From Cystobasidiopsis lactophilus (Eukaryota; Basidiomycota; Agaricostilbomycetes; Agaricostilbales; Chionosphaeraceae): a stretch of 64,000 bases of DNA. This document shows, one piece after another, positions 43,474 to 53,676 of the stretch; within the stretch, counting starts at the first letter, position 1; each line of letters opens with the position of its first letter. The DNA is taken from the NCBI GenBank assembly GCA_001599975.1, contig BCIO01000003.1:310001-374000 (forward strand), written 5' to 3'. Position numbers and translations under genes: made by a program. Under the pieces are notes generated by a model. The model searched no databases, was not told the origin of the DNA, and was given only the letters and a program-made list of their open reading frames with translations.

Positions 43474-44808
43474 TCAGACGAGACGGATGCCAAAGAAGTG
43501 ATCAAACTTGCCTTCTGGCTCGTCGAACCAAACTTCTATCCCCCGTTGCTCCGCCATGCGTTGAAGGTATTTGAAGCCAGGAACTTCGAACAGCAGCGTT
43601 GAAAGGAGCCCGTCTTTTACGCTGAACGAAAGGTCCTGGAGAGAGGGAAGGCCGCCTGGCATTTGGTTGACAAGGCGCAGAAGAGATCGAGCCAGCATTG
43701 TGCCGTGAGTAGAGGAAGACTGGCGAGGGCGCGAGCGCAGTTCCACAGAAAGCTGCCATAGGTTTGGAAGGACCAATGTGTCGAGGTTTAGGGCGCCGTC
43801 GTTGCTTGCAGTGCGAAAAACCGCGTCGTCGATGAAGGTGATGGAGAGCGTCTCCAGGGCAACGAGGTGAGATATAGCACTCCAATCTGCAATGCCGTGG
43901 ATGTAAAGTCGGCGCAGATCCCCGGGATCAGAGAGGAACACAATGCTGAGGTCGCTTAGTGACTTGGGGAGCGCGGTCATGATAGCCGACCAATGGTAGC
44001 TGCGCAAAAAACGGGTGGAGTCAGAAGGACGATGGTTGCCAAAGATGATCTCCATTTTCGAAGAGCCAGAGGAAGGGGCCCTGCAGACCGTGCCCAGCCA
44101 CTCTTGATAATCACGCAGCGGATGCCAGTCGCCCAGCCTGAGCACCGAGTCCACCGCCAGAAGATGTTCTTCTCCCACTCTCCACAGGATTGTATCTTGG
44201 AAGCCGGCCGCGTAGGTGGTAGAGCGATACTGGATGCTGATCCTTGTTCGATCGACCCGGACATACTGCAAGCGCGGGAATGCATCGATGCAGATGCTTT
44301 TATAACTGTAGGCGAAACCTTTGAAGATGTTCAAGTCGACCAGCCATTCCTTTTGCCAGGTGTCATTTGAGGGAAAGTTGTTGACCCCAGATTGCACCGC
44401 CCAGTGCTCTAATCGTAAACCGATGTCGATCGCTCCTTTGCTCCGGAAAACGGACGAGGTAAGCAGAAGATCCAGGCCACTCAATGCCCCGGAATTCTGC
44501 AACACGAAGTCGAGGCGTTTCGCGTGTTGCAGAGGAGCTTCGAGTTGAAGGAAGAGCGACGGGAAGATTAGGTCCGAACGCCTTGTTGTTTCACTGGCAA
44601 AGGTGAGGGAGAAAGAGCGCCAAAGTACTGGGGCAAATACTGTGCGGAGCGTGCGGCAAGTTGCGAGAATGGCCAACGGAGACGTGGTACCATCGCCGGC
44701 GAGATGCCAAAAGTGAGGTTTGCCCTTTGGAGTGGGGGTGATTCGAAGGTTGGGAAGATGACCGGCGATTTCAGTAAGGATTTCGGCAGGCAAGTCGAGC
44801 AGCAGCAT
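43474..44808 (-). CDS. F-box-like protein, paralogue B
   Basis: One uninterrupted exon. ATG at 44808: MLLLDLPAEILTEIAGHLPN gives the F-box-like start; upstream in-frame codons have no ATG. LAILATCRTLRTVFAPVLWR (about 44610-44670) is the second family block. ISIQYRSTTYAAGFQDTILW, HPLRDYQEWLG and ADWSAISHLVALETLSITF match positions in paralogues C-E (for example DWALLENITALQCLTI in C). The C-terminus is DHFFGIRLV, stop at 43474. The frame looks intact. Likely an SCF adaptor by resemblance only. Confidence 0.72.
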   Translation of the reverse strand: MLLLDLPAEILTEIAGHLPNLRITPTPKGKPHFWHLAGDGTTSPLAILATCRTLRTVFAPVLWRSFSLTFASETTRRSDLIFPSLFLQLEAPLQHAKRLDFVLQNSGALSGLDLLLTSSVFRSKGAIDIGLRLEHWAVQSGVNNFPSNDTWQKEWLVDLNIFKGFAYSYKSICIDAFPRLQYVRVDRTRISIQYRSTTYAAGFQDTILWRVGEEHLLAVDSVLRLGDWHPLRDYQEWLGTVCRAPSSGSSKMEIIFGNHRPSDSTRFLRSYHWSAIMTALPKSLSDLSIVFLSDPGDLRRLYIHGIADWSAISHLVALETLSITFIDDAVFRTASNDGALNLDTLVLPNLWQLSVELRSRPRQSSSTHGTMLARSLLRLVNQMPGGLPSLQDLSFSVKDGLLSTLLFEVPGFKYLQRMAEQRGIEVWFDEPEGKFDHFFGIRLV

Positions 44809-45621
44809 GGCGAGCCTGCCATTCGGAGCAGTTAGCTCGGCAATGGACCTTCGCTGCAAATATAGGATGTCTTACCGAGTTAAAAAGCGCCACACAGAAG
44901 CAGGGAGAAGGCCAAATAGGAGACAGGATCAAGGTGCTGGGAGGACAGAGGGTCCAGGCTTGTGGAGGGGGGTAGCTTTGTGGAAAGTTTGTGGTGCCTT
45001 GGACGGCCGGCGCAGGATAGGATGTGCAAGGGCGACGCTCGGGGACTGTCTTACAGCGTAGTCCATTCAGAAACTACCGGCAAAGTGAATAGGACCCGCG
45101 GCGGCACACCTCGAAGCTCCAAGTCCAAGTCGATTCCCGCCTTCCGCTTGGTTCTGAGCCGGGGTTCGAGTAGGCGATTACGAACTAGCGCCGAACCAGA
45201 GAAAAAACGTCTTGAGGAAGTCTTTAGGTGACCGCAAGGACTGACGGGTCAAGGGGCAAGAAGAGGGGCTTGCCTCGATTCGCCACCGACGCCGTCCGAT
45301 GTTCGAGTGCTGGGCAAGCAAGACTGCGAACGTTTCTATGTCTGATCAGAGGTGCAGAACTGGCATCACCAGAAGAGACGAGTGCGAGCGTGTTGGTGCC
45401 TCGATTGCCACCTGGCGCCTTTGGCGTTCGCGGACTGTAGGCCGTTTATGCAACCAAGCCATGGTGGCGCTGTTTGACATCTGGAACACTGGAGTGCAAA
45501 GCACTTCCATATTCAGTATACACAAGTCGTGAGATCGTATTTCAAGTCAATGAGGAGGGCGGTAAATGAGAGCTAACAACATATGGTCGCGGTAGGAAGG
45601 AAAAAGCGAAGCGCATGAAAA
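44809..45621. other. Intergenic, upstream of F-box-like gene B
   Basis: 0.81 kb. It contains the promoter of F-box-like gene B and the 3' flank of the mitofusin gene. Several plus-strand frames of 60-90 codons show no family motif or coding-like composition. I see no gene. Confidence 0.5.
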
Positions 45622-48432
45622 TTAGTCGAGTTGAACCTCTTGAACCTTGTTGCCCTCCTGGTTAACCTTGCCCACAAAGTTGCCAAGCCAGGTCAAGGCT
45701 CCCTGCGCCTTGTCGCGGGCGCCTTCGACCTCGTGCAGATCGGCCTCGGACTTTTCGAGCGCGTTGGCGAAGCGCTTTTGGACGTCCCAGCTGCAGTGGC
45801 GGAGGATTTTGCGTGACTCGGACGAGATGCGCTGGGCTTGCTTGGAGGCGAACGAGTTGTGCTCGCCCTCAGAGGTGGGTGCGGCCAAGGTGAGCTGGAG
45901 CTTGCGGCCAATGTTGCGCGGCACAGCGCGGGGGAGGTCCACGATGACATAAACGGCGAGACCGACGGCTGCAGGTCGGAATCAGACTGGGCCATGAAGA
46001 GCATTCAAAGCCAGCACGGGAACCTACTGAGAACGCCAACAACGGGACCTGCCCACTTGCGAGCTGCCGGGCTGCCAAGTACGTCGCACACACGAGCGAC
46101 CGCTTCAACCAAGCCCTTGACGCCGACGGCGCGGCTGCCAAACATGGTAACGGCGCCAACGCCGAGGCTGACGACAGAGAGCGCACCGGCGGCCTCAACC
46201 TCCTCGTCGATGGCCTTGGTGTTGAAGGGCAAGAGGCGCTCGAGATCAAAGAGGTCCAAGACGGACACTTCGACCTTGCCGAAAGAGCTGGAGCTGCCCA
46301 GGCCGACAGAGGCGACGCCACGTCGTTGTTGGAGGGCCGCCATAGCCTGGCGGCGCTTGGCGAACATGACTTCGGGCTTGAAGATCAGGCCCGACTTTTG
46401 CTCCGGCGCTGAAGAGGTGTCGTCGGAAGCAGGCGGGAGGAACCGGTTGGCCAGGTCCTGCGTGATCTCGGTGTGGCCTTGGATGGTGGACTGGCGGGCG
46501 ACCTCTTCCGCCCTTCGCACCTCGCCCTCGATGGACTGGAGCAAGGTGTCCTTGACGTCGTTGGCCCACTGCCAAATGCCCAAGACACCGGGGTAGGCGG
46601 GCAGCTGCGTTGGCGGCACAAAGGCGTTGCGCTCGGCCGAGGTGGAGGTAGCCTCCTTGGACGCCGGCACGAGCTCGCCGCGAGCGACGAACTGGATGGC
46701 CTTGTCCAGCCTGGACCAGACGGCCTCCTTGATGCCCTCGACCCTGGACTCCTCCACCTTGGACAGGCTGTCCGCGACCTGCTCCCTCTGCTTGAATAAC
46801 CGGTCGTGCACGGGCTTGACGACCTCAATTTGCTCCAGAGCGAGCTGATGCTCGGCCTTGGCGGCGGCGATGTTGACCTTGGCGAGCAGGCCGAGGTCCT
46901 GAAGCAAGTTGGTGAGGTAGTGTTTGGCCGGGGCGAGCTTGGACTTTGAGCGCTTGAGCAGGACAAATGACCGTAGGCTCTTCTCCAAGTTGTCGAACGA
47001 GGCTTCGGAAACGTCGGGTGACTGGGAGGAGGCGGCGTCGACAAAGTGAACGAGCTCGGCGCGCTGGGCCCAAGTCTGAGGGGAGAGCTGCTCGATCTGC
47101 TCGCCGACGCGCTCCTCGCACTTGGCCTTGTTGCGGATGCCGGCGAACTTGTTGACGACGACGAAGACGTAGGCCTTCTCCTGCGCCGCGTTCCACAGGA
47201 ACTCCTTTGCGCTCTTGGTGAAGTGGTTTTCAGCCGAGACGACAAAGACGACGACGTCGATCTCGGACTGGCGGGCAAAGAGTGCGGTGGTGGAGGCGTT
47301 GTCTTTGTTGAGGCCGGGGCCGTCGATGAGCGAGATGGAGACGAGGCCATTCCGGACAAACGACTTGTCGGCCGCCGCCTCTTCTGCTGCGGCATCGGCG
47401 GTGGCCCGCATGTCGTTCACGTACACCTTAACCAGCGCAAACTCGTCCTCCTCTTGGGCCGACACCTTCTCGAGCTCCTCCAACGTGAGCTTGGTGTAGG
47501 TGGCGTGGTCGAGCGGGCTATACTTTTGCAGGTCGGCCTCCTTGATGGCGTGCACCTCTTCCACGCCGTTGTTGTTCGCCTCGGCATCCAGCACTTCGCA
47601 GAAGACGGTGGTGCAGGGCTGCTGGTCGACGGGGAGGACGGGCCGGCGGAGGAGGGCGTTGACAAAGGTGGACTTGCCGGCGTTGAGGTCGCCGGTGACG
47701 AGCACTTTAGACGAGGTGTCTTCCACGCGCACTTTGAGGGAGCCGAGGTGCTTCAAGGCCGAGGAAAAGCGGCGGCTGAGCAGCTGGGCCAAAGTGGCTT
47801 GGGAGAGGGAAGGGAGGAGGGCGGGCAGCGACGCGGGGCCGCTTGTACCGCCGGGTCCGAGATTAACATCGAGGGAGAGGATGGACAGCGGGTGAGCGGG
47901 GGCATCTTTGCTGGGGGCATTAGGAGCGTCGGTCGGTGCGCCGGGCGCAGTCGTGAAGGATCGGGTTGGCGGCGCTGGCCTTTCTGCGGCGGCCTCGGAC
48001 TGCTCTGGGCCGGTGGAGGAGAAGCTGCGCTGGAGGGTGGACGAGCGGGTGGCCGGTGTAGCTATGCCGAGCTCGTGAGGGTAACGCACGGCCCAGTGAT
48101 CTTTATTGAAGCTGTCGATGTCGGCCACCAACTGGCTCGAGACGCCGATCGCTTCGATCAAGCTGTGAGCGTCATCGCCAAGTAGCCATGAGCATCGGGC
48201 AGGTGGCGAGAACTCGGGACCAAAAACAAAACACTCACGCCTCTCGATTTTCGGCGAACAACGCAGCAGACGCCTCGCTCGACTCGGGCTCTTCCGAGGA
48301 CACCGGCTCCACTTCATTAAGGACCTGCTCTGGCTCTTCTGCGGCTGGCGTGTACGGCTGGCCATCGTGCGGCGTGAAAGGAAAGCCAGAGGGCATGCGA
48401 AGGGGCTTCGCCGGAGTTGCGTAGACGCTCAT
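45622..48432 (-). CDS. FZO1: Mitofusin, outer-membrane fusion GTPase
   Basis: Dynamin-related GTPase that fuses mitochondrial outer membranes. ATG at 48432 (MSVYATPAKPLRMPSG); one intron near 48190-48235 and one near 45965-46020. The GTPase domain shows G1 VTGDLNAGKSTFVNALLRR, a G2 Thr in QPCTTVFCEVL, G3 SLIDGPGLN and G4 VVNKFAG (about 47100-47710). Long helical regions follow (about 46650-46950). Two hydrophobic segments, AGALSVVSLGVGAVTMFGSR (about 46150) and GPVVGVL-AVGLAVYVIVD across the last intron, form the membrane hairpin. A C-terminal HR2-type coiled coil ends GNKVQEVQLD, stop at 45622. Topology and motif order fit Fzo1. Strong call. Confidence 0.92.
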
Positions 48433-49081
48433 CCTTGTTGCCACTTGCTTAAATTCAAGGCCGGGTTGGCTGGGTGGGCCGTGGGCTGGATGAATAGGCC
48501 TGCTTTGTTCACTGCTGACTGCTGCAAAGGTGGCGAACTGAGGCAAACAGGCTCGTTGAGCTCGCAAAGAGTTCCCCTAGCGCGAAAACGGCGAGTTGTG
48601 GTGCTTGAGAGCTGAGTTGGTGGCAAATGCCTTGGCTTCAAGCAACAACGGGCAAGGACAACTTATTGCTCTCCTCTGCACTGCAGACTGTATCTTGCCG
48701 GTCCATTGATCGCTCCAACACGCAAGCGGGCCAGGTACCCTCGCGCCGATCGCGAAAGAAGGCTTCGTTTTCTCGCTTCCTGCCGTGCGTTGCTGTCTAG
48801 AAGGGTATGACGCGTCTCTTGCAGTTTGGCTGTGCCTGTTTGATTGTTACTTCATAGGCCTGGTCGACTTCTTCTGATTTGTCCGGCTTGATTGTGGTGA
48901 TCAAAGGTGGACACTCAACTTGGAGACCGCCTGGCTTTCTCATTGAGCTGCTTGTGAAGAACGGTATGACGCGTCTCTGACTCCTTGTAGCATCTATCTG
49001 ATTGTTTTTAATAGCCCTTGATTGGCGTCGTCCGCTTTTCGCCTTGGCGACTCCACAAATCGCCTCGCCCGCCGACCGAAC
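48433..49081. other. Divergent intergenic region, mitofusin / F-box-like gene C
   Basis: 0.65 kb with two outward-facing promoters. The right half contains a diverged direct duplication, described as a separate repeat. No gene is supported, although small upstream frames are present. Confidence 0.5.
48790..49027. repeat. Diverged direct repeat, spacing about 159 bp
   Basis: GGTATGACGCGTCTCT occurs at 48804-48819 and 48963-48978. The flanks also align at the same 159-bp offset: TGATTGTT at about 48841 and 49000, and AGAA just before each core. It sits directly upstream of F-box-like gene C. Confidence 0.75.
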
Positions 49082-50517
49082 ATGCTCCTCACGGACTTGC
49101 CCGTCGAGATCATTGTCGCCATTGGGCACTGTTTGGACTCCTACCCCTACCCGCTAATCATCTTCCAAGACCCTTGGAGGGATGAAGAGCCAATTTGGTG
49201 CCTTTGGGGACCCAGCTATAGCGCCATTCTGGCGACCAATCGCAAACTTCGCGATGCGTTGGCTCCGATATTGTGGCACACCCTCACTTTCAAAGTCTAC
49301 GACGAACCTTCCTATTCTGAAGACGCAGAAGCGCTCCGAGCGCTATTGGCTCACATCGAACGTCCTCTTCAATTTGTCAAGCGCGTTGAGATCGGCGTGG
49401 CAAAGGCTGACGCATTGGACGACATTGAGACCCTACTGGCCTCACCGCGTCTTGCTGACGGTACAGTCGACGTGGGGCTCAAACTAGTGGGCTTGCAGGG
49501 CCAGGCCTGGCCCAAGGCTTGGTTCTCTCCCGGAGTGTGGCGAGGGGGGTGGCTGGTGGACTTGCAGCTTGTTGACTGCGACTTTATCGCCGATCCTATC
49601 TGCCTGGACGTCTTCAGTCGTTTACAGTCTGTCGCAGTCCAAAATACGGCATGCACTCTTCACTATCGCGGCTCAAGTTACACCACGACTCGCCTGGACG
49701 ACATTCTTTGGAGAGTGGAGGGCGCCAAGCTGTTGGCACATTCGCTGACAGCGCGAGTGAATGACGGCCATCCCATCTTCCACGGTCAAGGTCAAGGGCA
49801 AAGTTGGCTGGCGCAATTTGGGCATCCAGCTGGCCCTGCGAAGATGCACCTTGGCTTCGAACGAAGGACAGCAAACAAGATGGATTGGCGACAACTCATG
49901 ATCGATGTTCCTTCTACGCTGACTCACCTGAGCCTCACTTTTGAGGGCGCGGCTAGCAACCTCGAAGACCTTCCCTTCAGAGGAATTCAAGATTGGGCCC
50001 TCTTGGAGAACATCACAGCGTTACAGTGCTTGACGATCACCTATCCTGGTATGACAGAACCACTCGAGATCGCCACCCCTGCCTACAACAACACCGGCGT
50101 CCTTGCTCTGGACTCTCTTAAATCCTCTGGCTTGCGCCATCTGGTAGTGAACTACGCCGAATCAACTCCAGCAAAATCAAAGAAGGGGCGATTCGGGCGA
50201 CCGATCCCTATCACAGAGCTTTCGCCCCACGGTTCGGTCGTTGCCAACTCCCTTCTGCGCTTGGTGGCATCAAAAACGTTGTGCCTTCCTTCGCTTAGCT
50301 CGCTCCGGTTCACTTATCGTGGGCGTTGTCGCCCTGATCGAACACTAGAATTGCTCCCGGACATTGAAGGGGCGGCTGAGCAATGTGGAATTGTCGCTCA
50401 AGTCGACGCGAACCCGGGGCTTGTGAGTTTGATCTTTTCTGTTTGCATGCTCTACTGTACTGACTACCTTGTCCCCGACAGCCACCTCGGACACAACGGG
50501 TGGATCCTTTGCTGTAG
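49082..50517 (+). CDS. F-box-like protein, paralogue C
   Basis: ATG at 49082: MLLTDLPVEIIVAIGHCLDS, then YSAILATNRKLRDALAPILWHTL, both family blocks. LRALLAHIERPLQFVKRVEIG, DPICLDVFSRLQSVAVQNT, CTLHYRGSSYTT and DWALLENITALQCLTI are shared closely with paralogue D, marking a recent duplication. One long exon covers nearly the whole gene. A last intron (GTGAGT donor after PGL, acceptor GACAG near 50480) gives the short end PPRTQRVDPLL, stop at 50515-50517; unspliced, the frame continues to 50590. The frame looks intact. Function by resemblance only. Confidence 0.72.
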
Positions 50518-50989
50518 GAGTGCTCACACGATGTGGAGTCCGGCTGTGAAACCGTATCGGACGCCGCCTGCGTGGCGCCACGGTACGTGATTCCGCGAAA
50601 CTTCTCAAGAGATTTAGTGCTCACTGTGAGGGATTTTTGTGGCAAAAGAGAGAACTGCCATCGGAAATCCCCTGAAACGGTGGCGGCGGCCGCCTGGCTG
50701 CTATTCGCGTTCTGGCCTTTCTTCTGGCATCGCAATACCCCACCTCCGAGATCTCTTTCCGTTCCGTGCATCTGTGTCCCCCACAAGGAGCCGTCAATCA
50801 CCCTCCGCTCCCCTGCTGCGCAAAAATGGGTATAAAAGCGACCTCGATTCTCTTCTTCCCTTCACACCATCTTTCCCATCTCTTTCGACCTCGCAAGCCT
50901 CCAAGTCAGCTGCTTCCTTCTCTCTTTCCCTTCCGTTGACCTGACCTGTTGCATTCCAGGCACAAGACAAGACGTCCTCCAAGCATCAA
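50518..50989. other. Promoter region of the small LEA/SMP-like gene
   Basis: 0.47 kb between F-box-like gene C and the small gene. It contains the TATA box at 50831 followed by a long pyrimidine-rich stretch (50850-50940), a layout often seen before strongly expressed fungal genes. Confidence 0.55.
50831..50838 (+). promoter_or_regulatory. TATA box
   Basis: TATAAAAG lies about 159 bp upstream of the ATG at 50990 and just before a CT-rich leader. It is the clearest TATA element in the window and suggests strong or stress-responsive expression of the small gene. Confidence 0.6.
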
Positions 50990-51310
50990 ATGACGCCCTC
51001 CGATGCTTCTCGCATCCAGTCCTCCCAAGTGAGTCTTTCTCCCCTCTGTCGCTGCTACGTCAGTTGATTTTCATTTCAGGCCCAAAACGGCGGCGACATG
51101 AGCTCCAAGGGCTTCGCGGCTCACGCACAGAGCGCGGGCGCCCGCAATGAGAACGCCAACTACGGCGCGGTGCGCGCTCCCTCATTCTTACTGCCTCTTA
51201 CCCCTTCTGAAGCCTTTATCCTGCAGGGCAACGGCGGCGCCAAATCCGGCGGCGGAAACTCGTCCGGCGGCCAGGGCCAGTCCGGTGGCAACAAGGGCAG
51301 CAGCAAGTGA
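50990..51310 (+). CDS. Small SMP/LEA-like protein, 70 residues
   Basis: Three exons (50990-51028, 51080-51169, 51227-51310) encode 70 residues. The first part, MTPSDASRIQSSQ then AQNGGDMSSKGFAAHAQSAG, resembles the short seed-maturation-protein (SMP) motif (A-x-x-IQS...GG...GFAxxAQSA) found in fungal stress proteins. The tail is Gly/Ser/Asn-rich (GNGGAKSGGG, GGQGQSGGNKGSSK). No signal peptide and no Cys, so it should be hydrophilic and disordered. Intron 2 is 57 nt, in frame and stop-free, so retention would insert 19 residues. The TATA box and CT-rich leader suggest high expression. Role in desiccation or stress is inferred. Confidence 0.75.
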
Positions 51311-51780
51311 AGGCTGGCTCAGACCAAGCGCACGGGCTTCTGATAGCTTCAAATATGATCTCCTTTGCATACTCAAGCCAGACTTGATGGCTTTCCTCTG
51401 CCAGCTGCCTCCTTCGCCTCAGTTCGAAGCTTGCCACTGCTAACTTCTTGAGCCACAAAAGCCTTCGCGATTTTACGTTGCCAGCTCTCCTGTTCGAGTC
51501 TTGAGACGCGAACCATAACGGTCCCACAATCTGAGTGCAAAAGCGGAGAGCCAGGGCGGAGCTTTGTCTCTTGACCTTCGTCAGCGAAGTTTGACGCCCA
51601 GTTTTGTCGCTGAGCTTAGCAGAGCGCTCCCAGATCATCTTTTGAAGCCCCTCCAGCCTTTTGGAAGCGCCCCTACTGCCCTTGGACACGGCATTGCCAG
51701 CGATTTTGCTCCAACGGCTTGCTCGCTCGCTGCTCTCTTTCTGACCAGGGGTCCCTCGCCCTCTTCGAGTTCTTGTCCTG
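51311..51780. other. Intergenic between SMP-like gene and F-box-like gene D
   Basis: 0.47 kb: 3' flank of the small gene and promoter of F-box-like gene D. No gene is seen. Confidence 0.5.
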
Positions 51781-53308
51781 ATGCCGCCCAAGCAGAAGAA
51801 GCAGAAGGAGTATGTTTGCGCTCTCTAAAGCCTTGCTCGTCCTAGCTGAATTGACGACAGGATCATCCCCATTCCCCTGCCTCCCGACCTGCCTATAGAG
51901 ATTATCGCCCACATCGGAAGCTACCTGGATGGTGGTCTGCACATTGGTTGTGAAGCGAACTTCAGGGGCCGCGCTGACGGCGACGACGAGGGCTACGCTG
52001 ACTGGTCTTTCCGAGGGCCAAAGGACCACGCCATCTTGGCCACCTGCTCAAGACTTGCCGAAGGGATGCGTCCAGTCCTCTGGAAGACTCTGACTGACCA
52101 TAGAAATCTGGCACAGCACCTCCAAACCGGCCGATCTTGTGGCCCTCCGTTCGCTTTTGGCCCACATCCAACGCCCGCTCAAGCACGTCAAGCGAATTCG
52201 GATTGGCGTGAACAGGGAGCAAATCTTGGGATACGTCGAGACCTTGCTCTTCTCGCCGTCTTTCTCCGACAGGGCGCCAATTGATGTGCAGCTCAGGCTG
52301 GCCCATTTCGGCAGCCACGAGGAGGAAAGTGACGAGGAAGACAGGGAGGATGCCCGGCTCGAGCCAGTCCTCTCTCAGGGTGTGTGGCACGCGACGTGGT
52401 TGACGGACTTGGAACTCATTGAATGCTACAACATCGGACCCATCTGCCTGGACGACTTTCGGCGCCTCAAAACTGTCAAAGTTCAAAATACCTCTTGCAT
52501 CCTGCGCTACCACGGCGAAGACTACACTTTCTACCACGACGACGCCGACAGACGTGGTGAAGCCGATGACGTGATGCTGTGGCGGGTTGACAACACCAAG
52601 CTTGTGGCGCATTCGGTGCAGGTTCAGATCGATGATGGCCATCCATTCGCGCAACCTCAAGGGCAGACTTGGCTGACAGACCTCGGGCATGCACATGGTC
52701 CTGCGAAGATTCACCTCGCGTTCCATGAAGAGACAAGCATGCAGCTGGAGTGGTCGCAGTTCGTGGTTGCGATTCCTGCGACTTTGGCGCATCTCAGCCT
52801 CGAGTTCAAATCTCCGACAAGCGATTTTGGCAATCTCAATTACACCGGGGTCCACGACTGGGCCTCTTTGTCTCGCATCACTTCTCTGCGACGCCTCACC
52901 GTCGTCTTCTGCGGCCCCAACAACCCCGAACTTGCCGGAACGCTCGCACCCGCCAATGATGGTCTGCTCGCTTTGGATACCCTCGAGTCGCCCGGCTTGC
53001 GGCACCTGTCGGTAGAATGGGCCAATTTCGACTCCACAAACGCCCTCAAAAAGCCTCCTCTCCACGCGTCCGCCATCGTCGAGTCGCTTGAACGTTTGCT
53101 CGAAGTGAAACCTCACCGCCTTCCGGCCTTACTCTCGCTCGAATGTCGACTACGGTGCCATATGTTGCGCAAGGAAGAGAGCGTGCTGTCGAAGGAGCTC
53201 AAGGAGATCGCTGCTGCGGCCAACGATGTCCAGGTGGACGCCAAGCTCTTTGTTGATCACACCTTAAGGGTGAGTCCAAGCCCTGCATCTCCCCTACTTT
53301 GGCGTTGA
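51781..53308 (+). pseudogene. F-box-like paralogue D, apparently frameshifted
   Basis: ATG at 51781 gives MPPKQKKQK; splicing a small intron leads to EIIPIPLPPDLPIEIIAHIG, then HAILATCSRLAEGMRPVLWKT, both family blocks. Just after this the frame breaks. CTGA is doubled (CTGACTGACC at about 52090-52099); read with one copy, LWKTLT continues as IEIWHSTSKPADLVALRSLL, matching paralogue C, but as given a net +4 nt shifts the frame. The rest (52100-53308) is otherwise open: LLAHIQRPLKHVKRIRIGV, DVMLWRVDNTKLVAHSV, VHDWASLSRITSLRRLTVV. A GTGAGT donor at the end hints at a last intron. It is either a young pseudogene or a sequence error. Confidence 0.62.
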
Positions 53309-53676
53309 TTATGAACAAGCGGCGCCACGGCATGATTTTGCATGACACCTTTAAATGGTGGAAAGAAGACTGAAGCGCCGAAGGGAGAGGGGAATGGGTC
53401 GGGCTGTGCGGTGGCGGCTCCTGACGTCTGGCCATTTTCTGCTTTAGGCGTGTTGCGAAAGTTCTTTCTGTACAGAAAAAGATACCCCATCCACAACGAG
53501 CCATAAGTCAAGTGAAAAGAGCGCTGAAACCGGCCGCAAAAGTTCATCTTCGACTCACACGTCCACTGCTCCAATATTATTCATCTGAGTGAGCCTTGCG
53601 TATGCATCTAGGTGCTTCTCGAAATCAACATGTCCTCACTCGCATAGCAGCTGGGCGACCCGACCGCAATTCACAC

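Noticed and set aside
44962-45231. Plus-strand 89-codon frame in the gap upstream of F-box-like gene B
   Set aside because: No ATG context, homology or splice support.
47046-48185. Plus-strand 379-codon frame antisense to mitofusin
   Set aside because: Shadow of the FZO1 GTPase exon; no motif of its own.
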